From CAWAYH01 sp963786195 (GTDB lineage Bacteria; Acidobacteriota; Vicinamibacteria; Vicinamibacterales; 2-12-FULL-66-21): a DNA stretch of 64,000 bases. Positions 1-7,100 of this stretch are shown one piece after another. Position numbers and translations under genes: made by a program. The notes under the pieces were generated by a model. The model had not been told where the DNA came from and searched no databases. It saw only the letters and a list, made by a program, of their open reading frames with translations. Every line of letters begins with the position of its first letter. Within the stretch, counting starts at the first letter, position 1. The stretch is taken from positions 372,001 through 436,000 of the forward strand of contig CAWAYH010000009.1 of NCBI GenBank assembly GCA_963786195.1, written 5' to 3'.

Positions 1-770
1 GCTGGCAATTCGGCCGGCAGCACGGAGAGCTGGCGGATGCTGGCGCTCACGGCATCGCGCAGCACTCGATACCCGGTCAGCGCCCGGACGCCGCACAGGA
101 ATTCGACCCGTGTCCCGCCGCGAAAGCGCTCCCATGACGGGACGGCGATGATGCCAATCGCGCCGGTCCGGGCGACGTGGGTGCCTCCGCACGCCGAGAC
201 ATCGAAATCCTGTACGTCGATCAACCTCAGAACGCCCCCACGGACAGGCTCTTTCCGCAACGGCAGCTTTGCCGCTTCGGCTGCGTCGGCAAAGCGAATC
301 GTGACGGGACGGTCTTCCCACACCACGCGATTGGCTTCGGACTCGACCCGAGCGATGTCGTCCGCCGACACATCTCGCGAGAGATCGATCGTCGATGAGG
401 CGGACCCCAGGTGGAAGCTGACGGTCCTGGCGCCGACGAGCCGATCGAATGCCGCCGACAGCACGTGCTGCCCCGTGTGCTGCTGCATGTGCTCGAACCG
501 GCGCGGCCAGTCGATGCGCCCGTGAACGGGCCCCGGCGCCAGATTCCCTTCCAGGACGTGCAGAACGCTTCCGTCGTCGCGATCGATGACGTCGACGACC
601 ACGGCCTGTCCGAGGACGCCGACGTCGAATGGCTGACCACCCGAGGTTGGATAGAACGCCGTCCTGTCCAGCACCACGCCCGGGCGACCGTCGTCGCTCG
701 TTTCGGTGCTGATGATGGTGGCGTCGAACTCGGTCGCGTAGGGCTCGGTGTAATAGATGCGCTCGGTCAC
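1..770 (-). CDS. AlaX-like alanyl-tRNA editing protein (3' end cut by the window)
   Basis: Stand-alone relative of the AlaRS editing domain, which deacylates tRNA(Ala) mischarged with Ser or Gly. The frame is open without a break from a GTG at 770 to the left edge (about 256 residues visible). It shows the N-terminal FYPTSGGQPFD motif (about residue 38), the zinc-binding HTGQH (HxxxH, about residue 97) and the CGGTH motif (about residue 175), the three editing-site signatures of the family. The visible length beyond CGGTH suggests the longer AlaX form with a C-terminal DHHA1-type domain, but that part lies outside the window. It starts 13 bases after the queC stop, so it is probably the last gene of the queE-queC transcript. 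The GTG start is inferred; VTERIYYTEPY is a normal beginning for the family. Confidence 0.85.
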   Translation of the reverse strand, partial: MTERIYYTEPYATEFDATIISTETSDDGRPGVVLDRTAFYPTSGGQPFDVGVLGQAVVVDVIDRDDGSVLHVLEGNLAPGPVHGRIDWPRRFEHMQQHTGQHVLSAAFDRLVGARTVSFHLGSASSTIDLSRDVSADDIARVESEANRVVWEDRPVTIRFADAAEAAKLPLRKEPVRGGVLRLIDVQDFDVSACGGTHVARTGAIGIIAVPSWERFRGGTRVEFLCGVRALTGYRVLRDAVSASIRQLSVLPAELP

Positions 771-783
771 GGCGTTGATTTTT

Positions 784-1452
784 TCAGAAGAGATCCTCGA
801 CGCCCGCCTCGTGGAATCCGCGAGCCCGCAGGCGGCAGCTGTCGCAGCGCCCGCACGGCGTGCCGGCCGCCGACGGATCGTAACAGCTGTGCGTGAGTCC
901 GTAGTCGAGACCCAGCTCCACCCCGCGGCGGATGATATCCGCCTTCGACAGCCGCAGCAGCGGCGCGCGCACGGTCAGCCGGCCGCCCTCGACGCCCGCG
1001 CGCGTGGCCAGCGCGGCAAGCCGCTCGAAGGCCTCGAGGTAGTCCGGCCGGCAGTCCGGATAACCGGAGTAGTCGAGCGCGTTGACGCCGATGACGATCG
1101 CATCCGCGCCGACGACTTCCGCCCACGCCAGCGCGAGCGAGAGAATGATCGTGTTGCGCGCCGGGACATACGTCGATGGAATCGTCTGAGGTCCGTCGAG
1201 CGGGCGGTCCTTGGGGATCGCGCCCACACCCACCAGCGCCGATCCGCCGAACGCGGCCAGGTCGACCTCGAGGTTCACGTGACGCGCGACGGACAGCGCG
1301 CGCGCGACCTCGTTCGCGGCACGGACCTCACAAGCATGCACCTGACCGTAGGCGATCGTCAGCGCATAGAGCTCGTAACCCTCGCCGCGCACGATCGCGC
1401 CGGCGGTGTAGGAATCGAGACCACCGCTCAGCAGGAGAACGGCCTTTGGCAT
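784..1452 (-). CDS. queC: 7-cyano-7-deazaguanine synthase QueC
   Basis: ATP-dependent enzyme that converts 7-carboxy-7-deazaguanine to preQ0 in queuosine biosynthesis. The 222-residue protein is of normal length and unbroken. It begins MPKAVLLLSGGLDS, giving the PP-loop SGGLDS that binds ATP, and near the C terminus carries the zinc-site cysteines in HSCYDP and PCGRCDSCR. It follows queE with a 6-base gap on the same strand, so the two are almost certainly co-transcribed. queA, a later step of the pathway, lies elsewhere in this window at about 20 kb. Confidence 0.95.
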   Translation of the reverse strand: MPKAVLLLSGGLDSYTAGAIVRGEGYELYALTIAYGQVHACEVRAANEVARALSVARHVNLEVDLAAFGGSALVGVGAIPKDRPLDGPQTIPSTYVPARNTIILSLALAWAEVVGADAIVIGVNALDYSGYPDCRPDYLEAFERLAALATRAGVEGGRLTVRAPLLRLSKADIIRRGVELGLDYGLTHSCYDPSAAGTPCGRCDSCRLRARGFHEAGVEDLF

Positions 1453-1458
1453 AGGCGG

Positions 1459-2100
1459 CTACACGCCCCGGACGTCGGCTCCCCAGATGTACTTGTGGGC
1501 CTGGAGCTGGAGGCGCACCGTGAGCCGATCTTCGAGGATCCACGCGGCCAGAGTTCTGGGATCGAGCACGCCGTGAACCGGCGAAAAGAGCACCGCGGCG
1601 CAACGATCGATCAGGTCGTGCTGCTCCACGACTTGCCTGGCGAACTCGTAGTCCGCCCGATCCTGAATCACGAACTTCACCTCGTCCCTCGGCGTGAGCA
1701 GCTCGAGGTTGGGCCAGTGGTTCTTGTCGGCCTCGTTGCTGGCCGGGCATTTGACGTCGACGACGCGCACGACATCCGTAGGCACTCTGGCGATGCTGCG
1801 ATGACCACCCGTCTCGAGGAGCACGGTGTGGCCCCGATCGAGCAGCGTCTGCATCAGCGGGTAGACGTCGTCCTGCAGCAGCGGCTCGCCACCGGTGATT
1901 TCGACCACCTTGCAGTCAAACTTGCTGACGTCCGCGACGACGTCGTCCACGCTCATTTTGTGACCTTCGTGGAAGGCGTACGGCGTGTCGCACCACGAGC
2001 ACCTGAGATCGCACGCGGTCAGACGGACGAACACACACGGCCGTCCCGTGTGGGTTGACTCGCCCTGAATCGAGTGGAAGATCTCGTTGATGGTCAGCAT
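1459..2100 (-). CDS. queE: 7-carboxy-7-deazaguanine synthase QueE (radical SAM)
   Basis: Radical SAM enzyme that contracts the 6-carboxy-tetrahydropterin ring to 7-carboxy-7-deazaguanine. The protein has 213 residues. It begins MLTINEIFHSIQGES, typical of QueE, followed by the [4Fe-4S] motif CDLRCSWC (CxxxCxxC) and the GGEP motif in EITGGEPLLQ. The reading frame stays open far upstream of the ATG at 2100, but that stretch is antisense to the next gene and has no QueE homology, so this ATG is chosen. Only 39 bases separate it from the divergent ArsC-like gene, so their promoters must overlap. Confidence 0.94.
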   Translation of the reverse strand: MLTINEIFHSIQGESTHTGRPCVFVRLTACDLRCSWCDTPYAFHEGHKMSVDDVVADVSKFDCKVVEITGGEPLLQDDVYPLMQTLLDRGHTVLLETGGHRSIARVPTDVVRVVDVKCPASNEADKNHWPNLELLTPRDEVKFVIQDRADYEFARQVVEQHDLIDRCAAVLFSPVHGVLDPRTLAAWILEDRLTVRLQLQAHKYIWGADVRGV

Positions 2101-2139
2101 GTCCTGAGGTCGATCTGTCACTGCGATTACAATACCTGA

Positions 2140-2466
2140 ATGGCCAAGCCCGTCTTCTACTGGAAGCCCACGTGAACGACCTGCCGCAACGCCAGAAGTT
2201 TTCTGGAGCAACGGAAGATGGACGTCGAAGAGCGCGACATCAATCGAAACCCGCCCGACCGGGCGTTTCTCGAAAAGCACATCGACACCGCGCACTTCCT
2301 GGATTACGTCAGCAAGAGGAGCCCCGTGTTCAAGGAGCGGCCGCTCCCGAAGTCCAAGAAGGAAGCGATTGACCTGATGATGGAACAACCGAATCTCATC
2401 AAGCGGCCGATCCTCATCCGCGGGTCGAAGGTGACGTTCGGGTTCGACAAGGACGAGTACCGAGAC
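2140..2466 (+). CDS. ArsC/Spx-family protein with in-frame TGA at the catalytic Cys (candidate selenoprotein)
   Basis: Thioredoxin-fold ArsC/Spx/YffB-type reductase. Translation from the ATG at 2140 reads MAKPVFYWKPT, then TGA at 2173-2175, then TTCRNARSFLEQRK in the same frame. In this family the position after the first strand is the catalytic Cys of CxxC, so the TGA replaces exactly that residue and would give UxxC. The rest (FLEKHIDTAHFLDYVSKRSP, then NLIKRPILIRG and a final TFGFDKDEY) is a normal ArsC-family C-terminal half. A perfect 6-bp hairpin with a G-first loop follows the TGA. No stop separates it from the DUF72 domain at 2467, so the product may be a fusion. Alternatives: a TGC-to-TGA sequencing error, or translation from the internal ATG at 2218, which would lack the active site. 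Confidence 0.6.
2173..2206 (+). promoter_or_regulatory. Candidate bacterial SECIS hairpin after the in-frame TGA
   Basis: The TGA at 2173-2175 is followed by 16 bases and then a perfect stem, CCAGAA at 2192-2197 with TTCTGG at 2201-2206, closing a 3-nt loop GTT. Bacterial SECIS elements lie directly downstream of the Sec UGA and have a small apical loop with a G in the first positions; this arrangement fits. The stem is short and other folds are possible. Confidence 0.45.
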
Positions 2467-3422
2467 GTGAGCACGATCAGGATCGGCACGTCCGGCTGGA
2501 ACTATCCTTCCGGCAAGGGGACGTGGAACGGCATTTTCTATCCCGCGGTGCCGGCGCGTCAGCGGCGCGGCCGTGGCAAGTTCGACGAGCTGGCTTTCTA
2601 CGCCGAGCACTTCGACACGGTCGAGATCAATTCGAGTTTCTACGGCGTCCCGTCGGCGGAGACCGCGCGCGGGTGGGCGTCGCGCACGCCGCCGGGCTTC
2701 GAGTTCTCACTCAAGCTGTATCAGAAGTTCACCCACCCGGAGATGTTTCACAAGGCAACCGGGCAGGATCCCTGGAGTCTCGACACGAAAGACGTCGACG
2801 AGTTCCGCGCCGCGATCGATCCGCTCGCCTCGCCGGGACAAACTGGGCGCGCTCCTCGCGCAGTTCCCGCCCAGCTTCAAGAACGAGCCTGACGCGCGCG
2901 GGTACCTGGAGTGGCTGCTCGAGCAGTTCAAGGAGTATCGCGTCGCCGTCGAGCTGCGGCATCGCAGCTGGAGCGACGATCCCGTTGCGACGCTGGCCCT
3001 CCTCGAGTCGGTCGGCGCCGCATGGACGCAGATCGACGAACCCAAATTTCGCGTGTCAATCCGGCAGAACCTCCTGCCGAACGTACGCACCTTCTACTAC
3101 CTGCGCCTGCACGGCCGCAACGCGGCTCAGTGGTGGACGCACGAGCAGTCTGAAGATCGCTACAACTATCTGTATTCGGCGGCGGAGCTGGAACCGTTCG
3201 CCGAAGCGGCGGTGACGGCGTCACAGAAGGTCCGAGAAGGCGTATCTCTACACCAACAACCATTTCTCGGCAAAGTCGGTCGCAAACGCGGCGATCCTCA
3301 AGCATCAGATCGGCCAGCCGCTCGAGGGTGAGTATCCGGATGAGTTCGTCGAGCGCTATCCCGAGCTCAAGGGCCTCGTGAAGACGCTGCCGTCTCTCAT
3401 TCCTTCACCGAAGCCCTCTTGA
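2467..3422 (+). CDS. DUF72 (YecE-like) domain protein, frameshifted
   Basis: The start of the domain, STIRIGTSGWNYPSGKGTW, is the hallmark of DUF72/YecE TIM-barrel-like proteins, whose biochemical role is not established. Further family blocks are the VEINSSFYGVPS segment, LLAQFPPSFK, VAVELRHRSW, FYYLRLHGR and the terminal YLYTNNHFSAKSVANA. Two shifts break the gene, near 2835 (after IDPLASPG) and near 3230 (after TASQKV); the stop is at 3422. The possible GTG start at 2467 is in frame with the preceding ArsC-like gene with no stop between, so this is either a fused ArsC-DUF72 protein or two genes whose boundary is hidden by another indel. Its 3' end overlaps the convergent cyclophilin gene by 26 bases. 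Confidence 0.82.
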
Positions 3423-3933
3423 GGACATCGGTCTTCTGAATCTTCGCGACGACGTCCATCCCTTTGATGACCTGTCCGAAGACCGTGTACTTGCCGTCGA
3501 GCTCCGGCGCAGCCCTGAGCGTGATGTAGACCTGGCTGTCGGCGCTGCTGGCGGCACCGCTGTGGGCCATGCCGACCGCGCCGCGCACGTTTCGGCGCTT
3601 CTTCGTGATTTCCGCCACGCCAATCGGCTTGCCGCTTCCGGCGGTCCCCCACGAGTCCTGTTTGGTCATGTCGCGTGTCTGCGGGTCGCCCACCTGAATC
3701 ACGAAGTTCGGCTCGGCGCGATGGAACCGGAGCCCGTTGTAAAACCCCCGCTTGATGAGCGCGACGATCTGCGCGACGGTCTTCGGCGCTTCCTCCGGAT
3801 ACGTCTCGATCTCGATCATGCCCTTCGCCGTCTCCAGCACGATGGTCGGTCCGGCGCCCGGCGACTTCTGGGCTTCGGTGTTCGTGGCCGCCAACGCAAT
3901 CACCGCGACGAGCAGGCAGCGCATCAGCTTCAT
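3397..3933 (-). CDS. Exported peptidyl-prolyl cis-trans isomerase (cyclophilin)
   Basis: Cyclophilin-type PPIase of 178 residues, intact. It has a signal peptide (MKLMRCLLVAVIALAATNTEA, cleavage before QK), so it acts in the periplasm. The core shows IVLETAKGMIEIETYP, the FYNGLRFHRAEPNFVIQVGDP block that includes the catalytic Arg, and GMAHSGAASSADSQVYITL. The C-terminal half is shortened relative to eukaryotic cyclophilins, as is usual for bacterial single-domain forms. It lies 13 bases after the nth stop on the same strand and may be co-transcribed with it. Confidence 0.93.
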   Translation of the reverse strand: MKLMRCLLVAVIALAATNTEAQKSPGAGPTIVLETAKGMIEIETYPEEAPKTVAQIVALIKRGFYNGLRFHRAEPNFVIQVGDPQTRDMTKQDSWGTAGSGKPIGVAEITKKRRNVRGAVGMAHSGAASSADSQVYITLRAAPELDGKYTVFGQVIKGMDVVAKIQKTDVLKRASVKE

Positions 3934-3946
3934 GCTGTTCCTCGCA

Positions 3947-4680
3947 TCAAGCCGCCCCTCGGGCGTCGAACGTCGCTCTTGACCGACGCTTCGCCGACCT
4001 TCGCGTCACGCCGATTTTGGGACAAAGGTCGGCGATCGCGCAACTGCCGCACAGCGGATACACGGGCCGGCAGACGTTCTGTCCCCACGTGACGAGATAC
4101 AGGTTGATGATCGGCCACCAGCGGCGATCGGCGGCCGCGTAGAGCGCCTGCTCGGTCTCTTCCGGCGTTCGCGTGGCGACCCAGCCGAGACGGTTCGAGA
4201 TCCGGTGCACGTGCGTATCGACGCAGATGTTCTCGGTGCTACTGTGCGCCAGGATCAGCACGAGATTGGCGGTCTTTCGTCCGACGCCCGGCAGCGTGAG
4301 CAGCTCCTCCATCGTCCCCGGCACCTTGCCGCCGAACCGGCTCATGATCTGCTCGCACGTCTGCTTCACGTGGACGGCTTTGTTCCGGTAGAAGCTCACC
4401 GGATAGATGAGCCGCTCGAGCTTCTTGACGCTGATAGCTTCGCCATCGTGCGCGGCGTGCGGGCGACGCGGAAAAGCCGTCGTGACACGGTGGCCGTCAC
4501 GGCGTCCCGCGTCTGCGCCGACAGCATCGTCGCGATCAGGACCTGGAACGCGTCCTCCTGCTGCTCCTCGGCGATTTTCTCGACGGCGGGCTCGTCGAGA
4601 CCGTCGATGGCGTTCGCGAGGCGTCGCATGACGGCTGGAATGCGGCCGCGTGGCACTCGGGGCTGCGGTGGTAGCTTCAC
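3947..4680 (-). CDS. nth: Endonuclease III, frameshifted
   Basis: Bifunctional DNA glycosylase/AP lyase for oxidised pyrimidines in base excision repair. Signatures are FQVLIATMLSAQTRD near the N terminus, the helix-hairpin-helix LPGVGRKTANLVL with its catalytic Lys, the following VDTHVHRISNRLG with the catalytic Asp, and the [4Fe-4S] loop C-x6-C-x2-C-x5-C in CRPVYPLCGSCAIADLC. One indel near 4430 (between RTPRTMAKL and VKKLERLIYPVSFY) splits the frame. The start MKLPPQPRVPRG at 4680 lies 6 bases after the stop of the upstream dehydrogenase, so it is read from the same transcript. Confidence 0.92.
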
Positions 4681-4686
4681 GTGAGT

Positions 4687-5633
4687 TCACCCTACAGGCG
4701 TCAGCGGCGGCCGGCCGTCCAGCACGGCAAGGACGTTTCTCACCGCCAGATCGGCCATCGCTGTGCGCGTCTCCCGCGTGGCGCTGCCGAGGTGCGGCGC
4801 AAGTACGACGTTCTCGAACGCCAGCAGTTCCGCCTGGACGGCGGGTTCCTTTTCGTAGACGTCGAGCGCGGCTCCCGCGATCAGCCGCTCGTTCAGGGCC
4901 CACGCCAGCGCCGCCTCGTCAACGATCGGGCCGCGCGCGGTGTTGACGAGAAACGCGGACCGCTTCATGCGCGCGAGCGCACGCCGGTCGATCATGTGTT
5001 TGGTGGACGCGGTCAGCGGCGCGTGAATCGTGATCACGTCCGAACTGACCAGCAGTTGATCAAAGGAGACCTCGTCAGTCGCCGGCGGGCGTTCGGGCTT
5101 TGCGGCAAAGACGGCGCGCATGCCGAACGCGGGGGCCCTGGCCGCGACCGCGCGCCCGATCCGTCCCCGGCCGATGATGCCGAGCTGTTTGCCGCGGAGC
5201 TCGGCGCCGAGCATGAAGTCGAGCGCCCAGCCCTTCCACTCGCCGCGCCGCACCAGCCGATCGCCTTCGCCGACGCGCCGGGCGACCCCCAGGATCAGCG
5301 CCCACGTGAATTCGGCCACCGCCTCGGTGAGGACGTCCGGTGTGTTCGTCACGACGATGTTGCGGGCCCGCGCGGCGGCCACGATCGATGTTGTCATAAC
5401 CGACGGCGATGTTCGCCACGATGCGGAGGTCCGGCGCCGCGTCGCAGCACATCGGCCGTCACCCGGTCCGTGAGGACGCAGATGAGCGCCTGCTTGCCCG
5501 ACACACGACGTTTGAGCTCGTCGGGCGTCAGCCCCGACGCGCCATCAGGCAGTTCGACGTGGCAGCGGGATTCAAGCTGCGAGAAGACTGACGACGGAAT
5601 GCGACGCGTGAGCAGAACCGACGGAACGATCAC
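4687..5633 (-). CDS. D-2-hydroxyacid dehydrogenase, frameshifted
   Basis: NAD(P)-dependent D-isomer 2-hydroxyacid dehydrogenase, glyoxylate/hydroxypyruvate reductase-like. It starts MIVPSVLLTRRIPSSVF. The Rossmann motif is GIIGRGRIGRAVA; the catalytic Arg is in NTARGPIVDEAAL, the Glu in the following block, and the His in APHLGSATRETR. Two indels lie near 5390 and 5445, around IVANIAVGYDNID. Total length, about 315 residues, is normal. It lies 24 bases downstream of the last microcompartment-locus gene on the same strand. It could serve that pathway, since other compartments include a dehydrogenase that recycles NADH, but no targeting peptide is evident, so this link is inference. Confidence 0.88.
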
Positions 5634-5656
5634 GTGAACCTGCAGACTCGGACAGG

Positions 5657-5892
5657 CTAGTGCCCGTGCGACTCACAGTAGCCGCAGTGATTGCACTGGA
5701 CCGTCGGCTCGATCAGGCAGGGACCGTCGGACGGCGGGAGCGCGTACCGGTAGTGGCTGCCTGGGTCACGCGTGTGAGCAACCGAGGATCCGACGCACCG
5801 CTCGCGGGTGCCTCGCCGCCAAGATGTCTCGCCACGGCCTGGCGGACCAGCGCACGCAACGCCTGCTCGTCCTGGTTGCTGTCCATCGGCAT
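5657..5892 (-). CDS. Small Cys/His-rich protein of the microcompartment locus, frameshifted
   Basis: A product of about 78 residues, unrecognised. The N terminus MPMDSNQDEQALRALVRQ... continues as AVARHLGG and forms an amphipathic helix with hydrophobic residues at i, i+3/4 and i+7, resembling BMC encapsulation peptides. After a linker with one indel near 5775 comes YRYALPPSDGPCLIEP and a tail TVQCNHCGYCESHGH with four Cys and three His in about 25 residues, suggestive of a metal or Fe-S site. It sits between the third BMC-P gene (7-base gap) and the dehydrogenase. Its position and N-terminal helix suggest a lumen protein. The function is unknown; translation across the indel is inferred. Confidence 0.6.
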
Positions 5893-5898
5893 GCGTGT

Positions 5899-6170
5899 TT
5901 ACTCGGATAATCGACCGTGTCGACGATCCCGATGATCGCGGCATCGACGGCCGCCGCTTTCCTTCGCAGCGCGTCACCCGCGGCCTTGCCTTCGATCACG
6001 ACGAGCACTTTCTCGCCGACGCCGGCGCCAACCGAGTCAATCGCCAGCAGCGTGACGCCTCGCGGCTCATCCTCGAGCGTCAGCGGCTGCACGAGCAGCA
6101 GCTTCGCGCCCTCGAGCTTGCGGTTCTTCTGTGTCGAGACGACGGTCCCGACGACGCGAGCAATCTGCAC
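5899..6170 (-). CDS. BMC-P pentameric vertex protein (EutN/CcmL family), copy 3
   Basis: Vertex (cap) protein of a bacterial microcompartment shell. It begins MQIARVVGTVVSTQKN, the family start, followed by KLLLVQPL, LAIDSVGAGVGEKVLVV and the terminal IIGIVDTV. At about 90 residues it has normal length. An indel close to the 3' end (near 5910) hides the stop; the TAA at 5899-5901 in the adjacent frame gives the expected length. It lies 15 bases after the preceding BMC-P gene. Three different BMC-P genes in a row are unusual for simple shells but are known for the planctomycete/verrucomicrobial (PVM-type) loci. Confidence 0.9.
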
Positions 6171-6185
6171 GATCTCCCCTTGCCC

Positions 6186-6458
6186 TTATCCCTTGTGCAG
6201 CGTCCAGTGATCGACGATCCCGACGATCGTGGCGTCGGTCGGCGGCTCAGCGGGATAGAAGGGAAACGCGGCCTCGCGGCCGCGGACGAAGAACACGTGC
6301 TCGCCGACGCCCGCGCCGACCGAGTCGAGCGCCACGAGCGTTCGACCCGCCGATTCACCCGCAGCCGTCAACGGCTGCAGGACGAGCAACTTCGAGCCGA
6401 CGAAGTTGGCGTCCTTGATGGTCGCCACGACTTCGCCGAGCACGCGGGCCAGCTGCAT
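6186..6458 (-). CDS. BMC-P pentameric vertex protein (EutN/CcmL family), copy 2
   Basis: EutN/CcmL-type pentamer subunit, 90 residues, intact. The ATG at 6458 begins MQLARVLGEVVATIKD and is preceded by an AGGT-type ribosome site; it falls right after the stop of copy 1. Family blocks are GSKLLVLQPL, VALDSVGAGVGEHVFFV and the end TIVGIVDHWTL. It differs from its two neighbours by an FPFYPAEPPTD insertion before the last strand. Such pentamers close the twelve vertices of the icosahedral shell, so the three paralogues could alternate or play different roles. Confidence 0.93.
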   Translation of the reverse strand: MQLARVLGEVVATIKDANFVGSKLLVLQPLTAAGESAGRTLVALDSVGAGVGEHVFFVRGREAAFPFYPAEPPTDATIVGIVDHWTLHKG

Positions 6459-6459
6459 C

Positions 6460-6759
6460 TCAGACCTTTTCGGAGGTGACGGCACCCGCGACATCGTGTA
6501 TCTCGACGTTGTCGACGATGCCGACGATCGCGGCATCCACGGGACAGTCCTTCAGACCGGACGCCATGCGGGCAGAGCTGCCGCTGACGATCAGCACGGT
6601 CTCGCCGAACCCGGCGTCGACCGTGTCGACCGCGACCAGGTAGTTGCCTTCGGCCTTGCCGCGCGGGTCCATCGGCCGCGCGATGAGCAGCTTGGTGCTG
6701 ACGAGCCGTTCGTCCTTGCGGGTGGCGACGACGGTCCCCACGACCTTCGCGAGGATCAT
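6460..6759 (-). CDS. BMC-P pentameric vertex protein (EutN/CcmL family), copy 1
   Basis: EutN/CcmL-type vertex protein, 99 residues, intact. It begins MILAKVVGTVVATRKDERL, with KLLIARPM, LVAVDTVDAGFGETVLIVSGSSAR and AIVGIVDNVEI. The SGSSAR stretch after the glycine-rich loop is a common EutN feature. Its ATG at 6759 overlaps the BMC-H stop in an ATGA arrangement, so translation of the two is coupled. A short tail (HDVAGAVTSEKV) extends beyond the barrel. Confidence 0.94.
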   Translation of the reverse strand: MILAKVVGTVVATRKDERLVSTKLLIARPMDPRGKAEGNYLVAVDTVDAGFGETVLIVSGSSARMASGLKDCPVDAAIVGIVDNVEIHDVAGAVTSEKV

Positions 6760-7049
6760 TTCGTGTTGGCGGTCGCCTTGCCGATCGGCAGCGCGTCTTC
6801 GAGGTTCGCGTGCGGCCGCGGGATGACGTGCACCGACACCAGCTCGCCGACGCGGCGCGCGGCCGCTGCGCCGGCGTCGGTCGCGGCCTTGACCGCCGCG
6901 ACGTCGCCGCGCACGATCGCGGTCACGTAGCCCGCGCCGATCTTCTCCCAGCCGACCAGCGTCACCTTGGCGGCCTTGACCATCGCGTCCGCCGCTTCGA
7001 TCATCGCGACGAGACCCTTGGTCTCGACCATCCCGAGCGCCTCACCCAT
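6756..7049 (-). CDS. BMC-H hexameric shell protein (PduA/CcmK family)
   Basis: Main facet protein of the microcompartment shell; one Pfam BMC domain, 97 residues. It begins MGEALGMVETKGLVAMIEAADAM, with the canonical VGWEKIGAGYVTAIVRGDVAAVKAATDAG core and the VHVIPRPH end of the domain. The ATG at 7049 is preferred over one 12 bases upstream because a GGAGG lies at proper spacing before it. It is the only BMC-H in the locus and no BMC-T (tandem) protein is visible, so the shell would consist of one hexamer type plus three vertex proteins. The short tail LEDALPIGKATANTK is not part of the fold. Confidence 0.96.
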   Translation of the reverse strand: MGEALGMVETKGLVAMIEAADAMVKAAKVTLVGWEKIGAGYVTAIVRGDVAAVKAATDAGAAAARRVGELVSVHVIPRPHANLEDALPIGKATANTK

Positions 7050-7065
7050 TCGTGCCTCCATGAAG

Positions 7066-7098
7066 CTTTCAGCTGATAGCTGATAGCTGACAGCTGAT
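7066..7098. repeat. Degenerate heptamer repeat (GCTGATA)n
   Basis: Four to five tandem 7-bp units of the type GCTGATA (one GCTGACA variant) between the aldolase stop and the BMC-H ribosome binding site. It is one of several period-7 intergenic arrays in the window. Confidence 0.85.
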
Positions 7099-7100
7099 AG

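Noticed and set aside
1459..2610. N-terminally extended QueE of 383 residues
   Set aside because: The extra 170 residues are antisense to the ArsC-like/DUF72 gene; QueE begins at MLTINEIFHSIQGES (2100).
5657..5977. Longer Arg/Ser-rich frame over the end of the BMC-P gene and the Cys-rich tail
   Set aside because: Its first half is a shadow of the BMC-P and targeting-helix region; only the C-terminal part from about YRYALPPSDG is believable and belongs with MPMDSNQDEQ after one indel.
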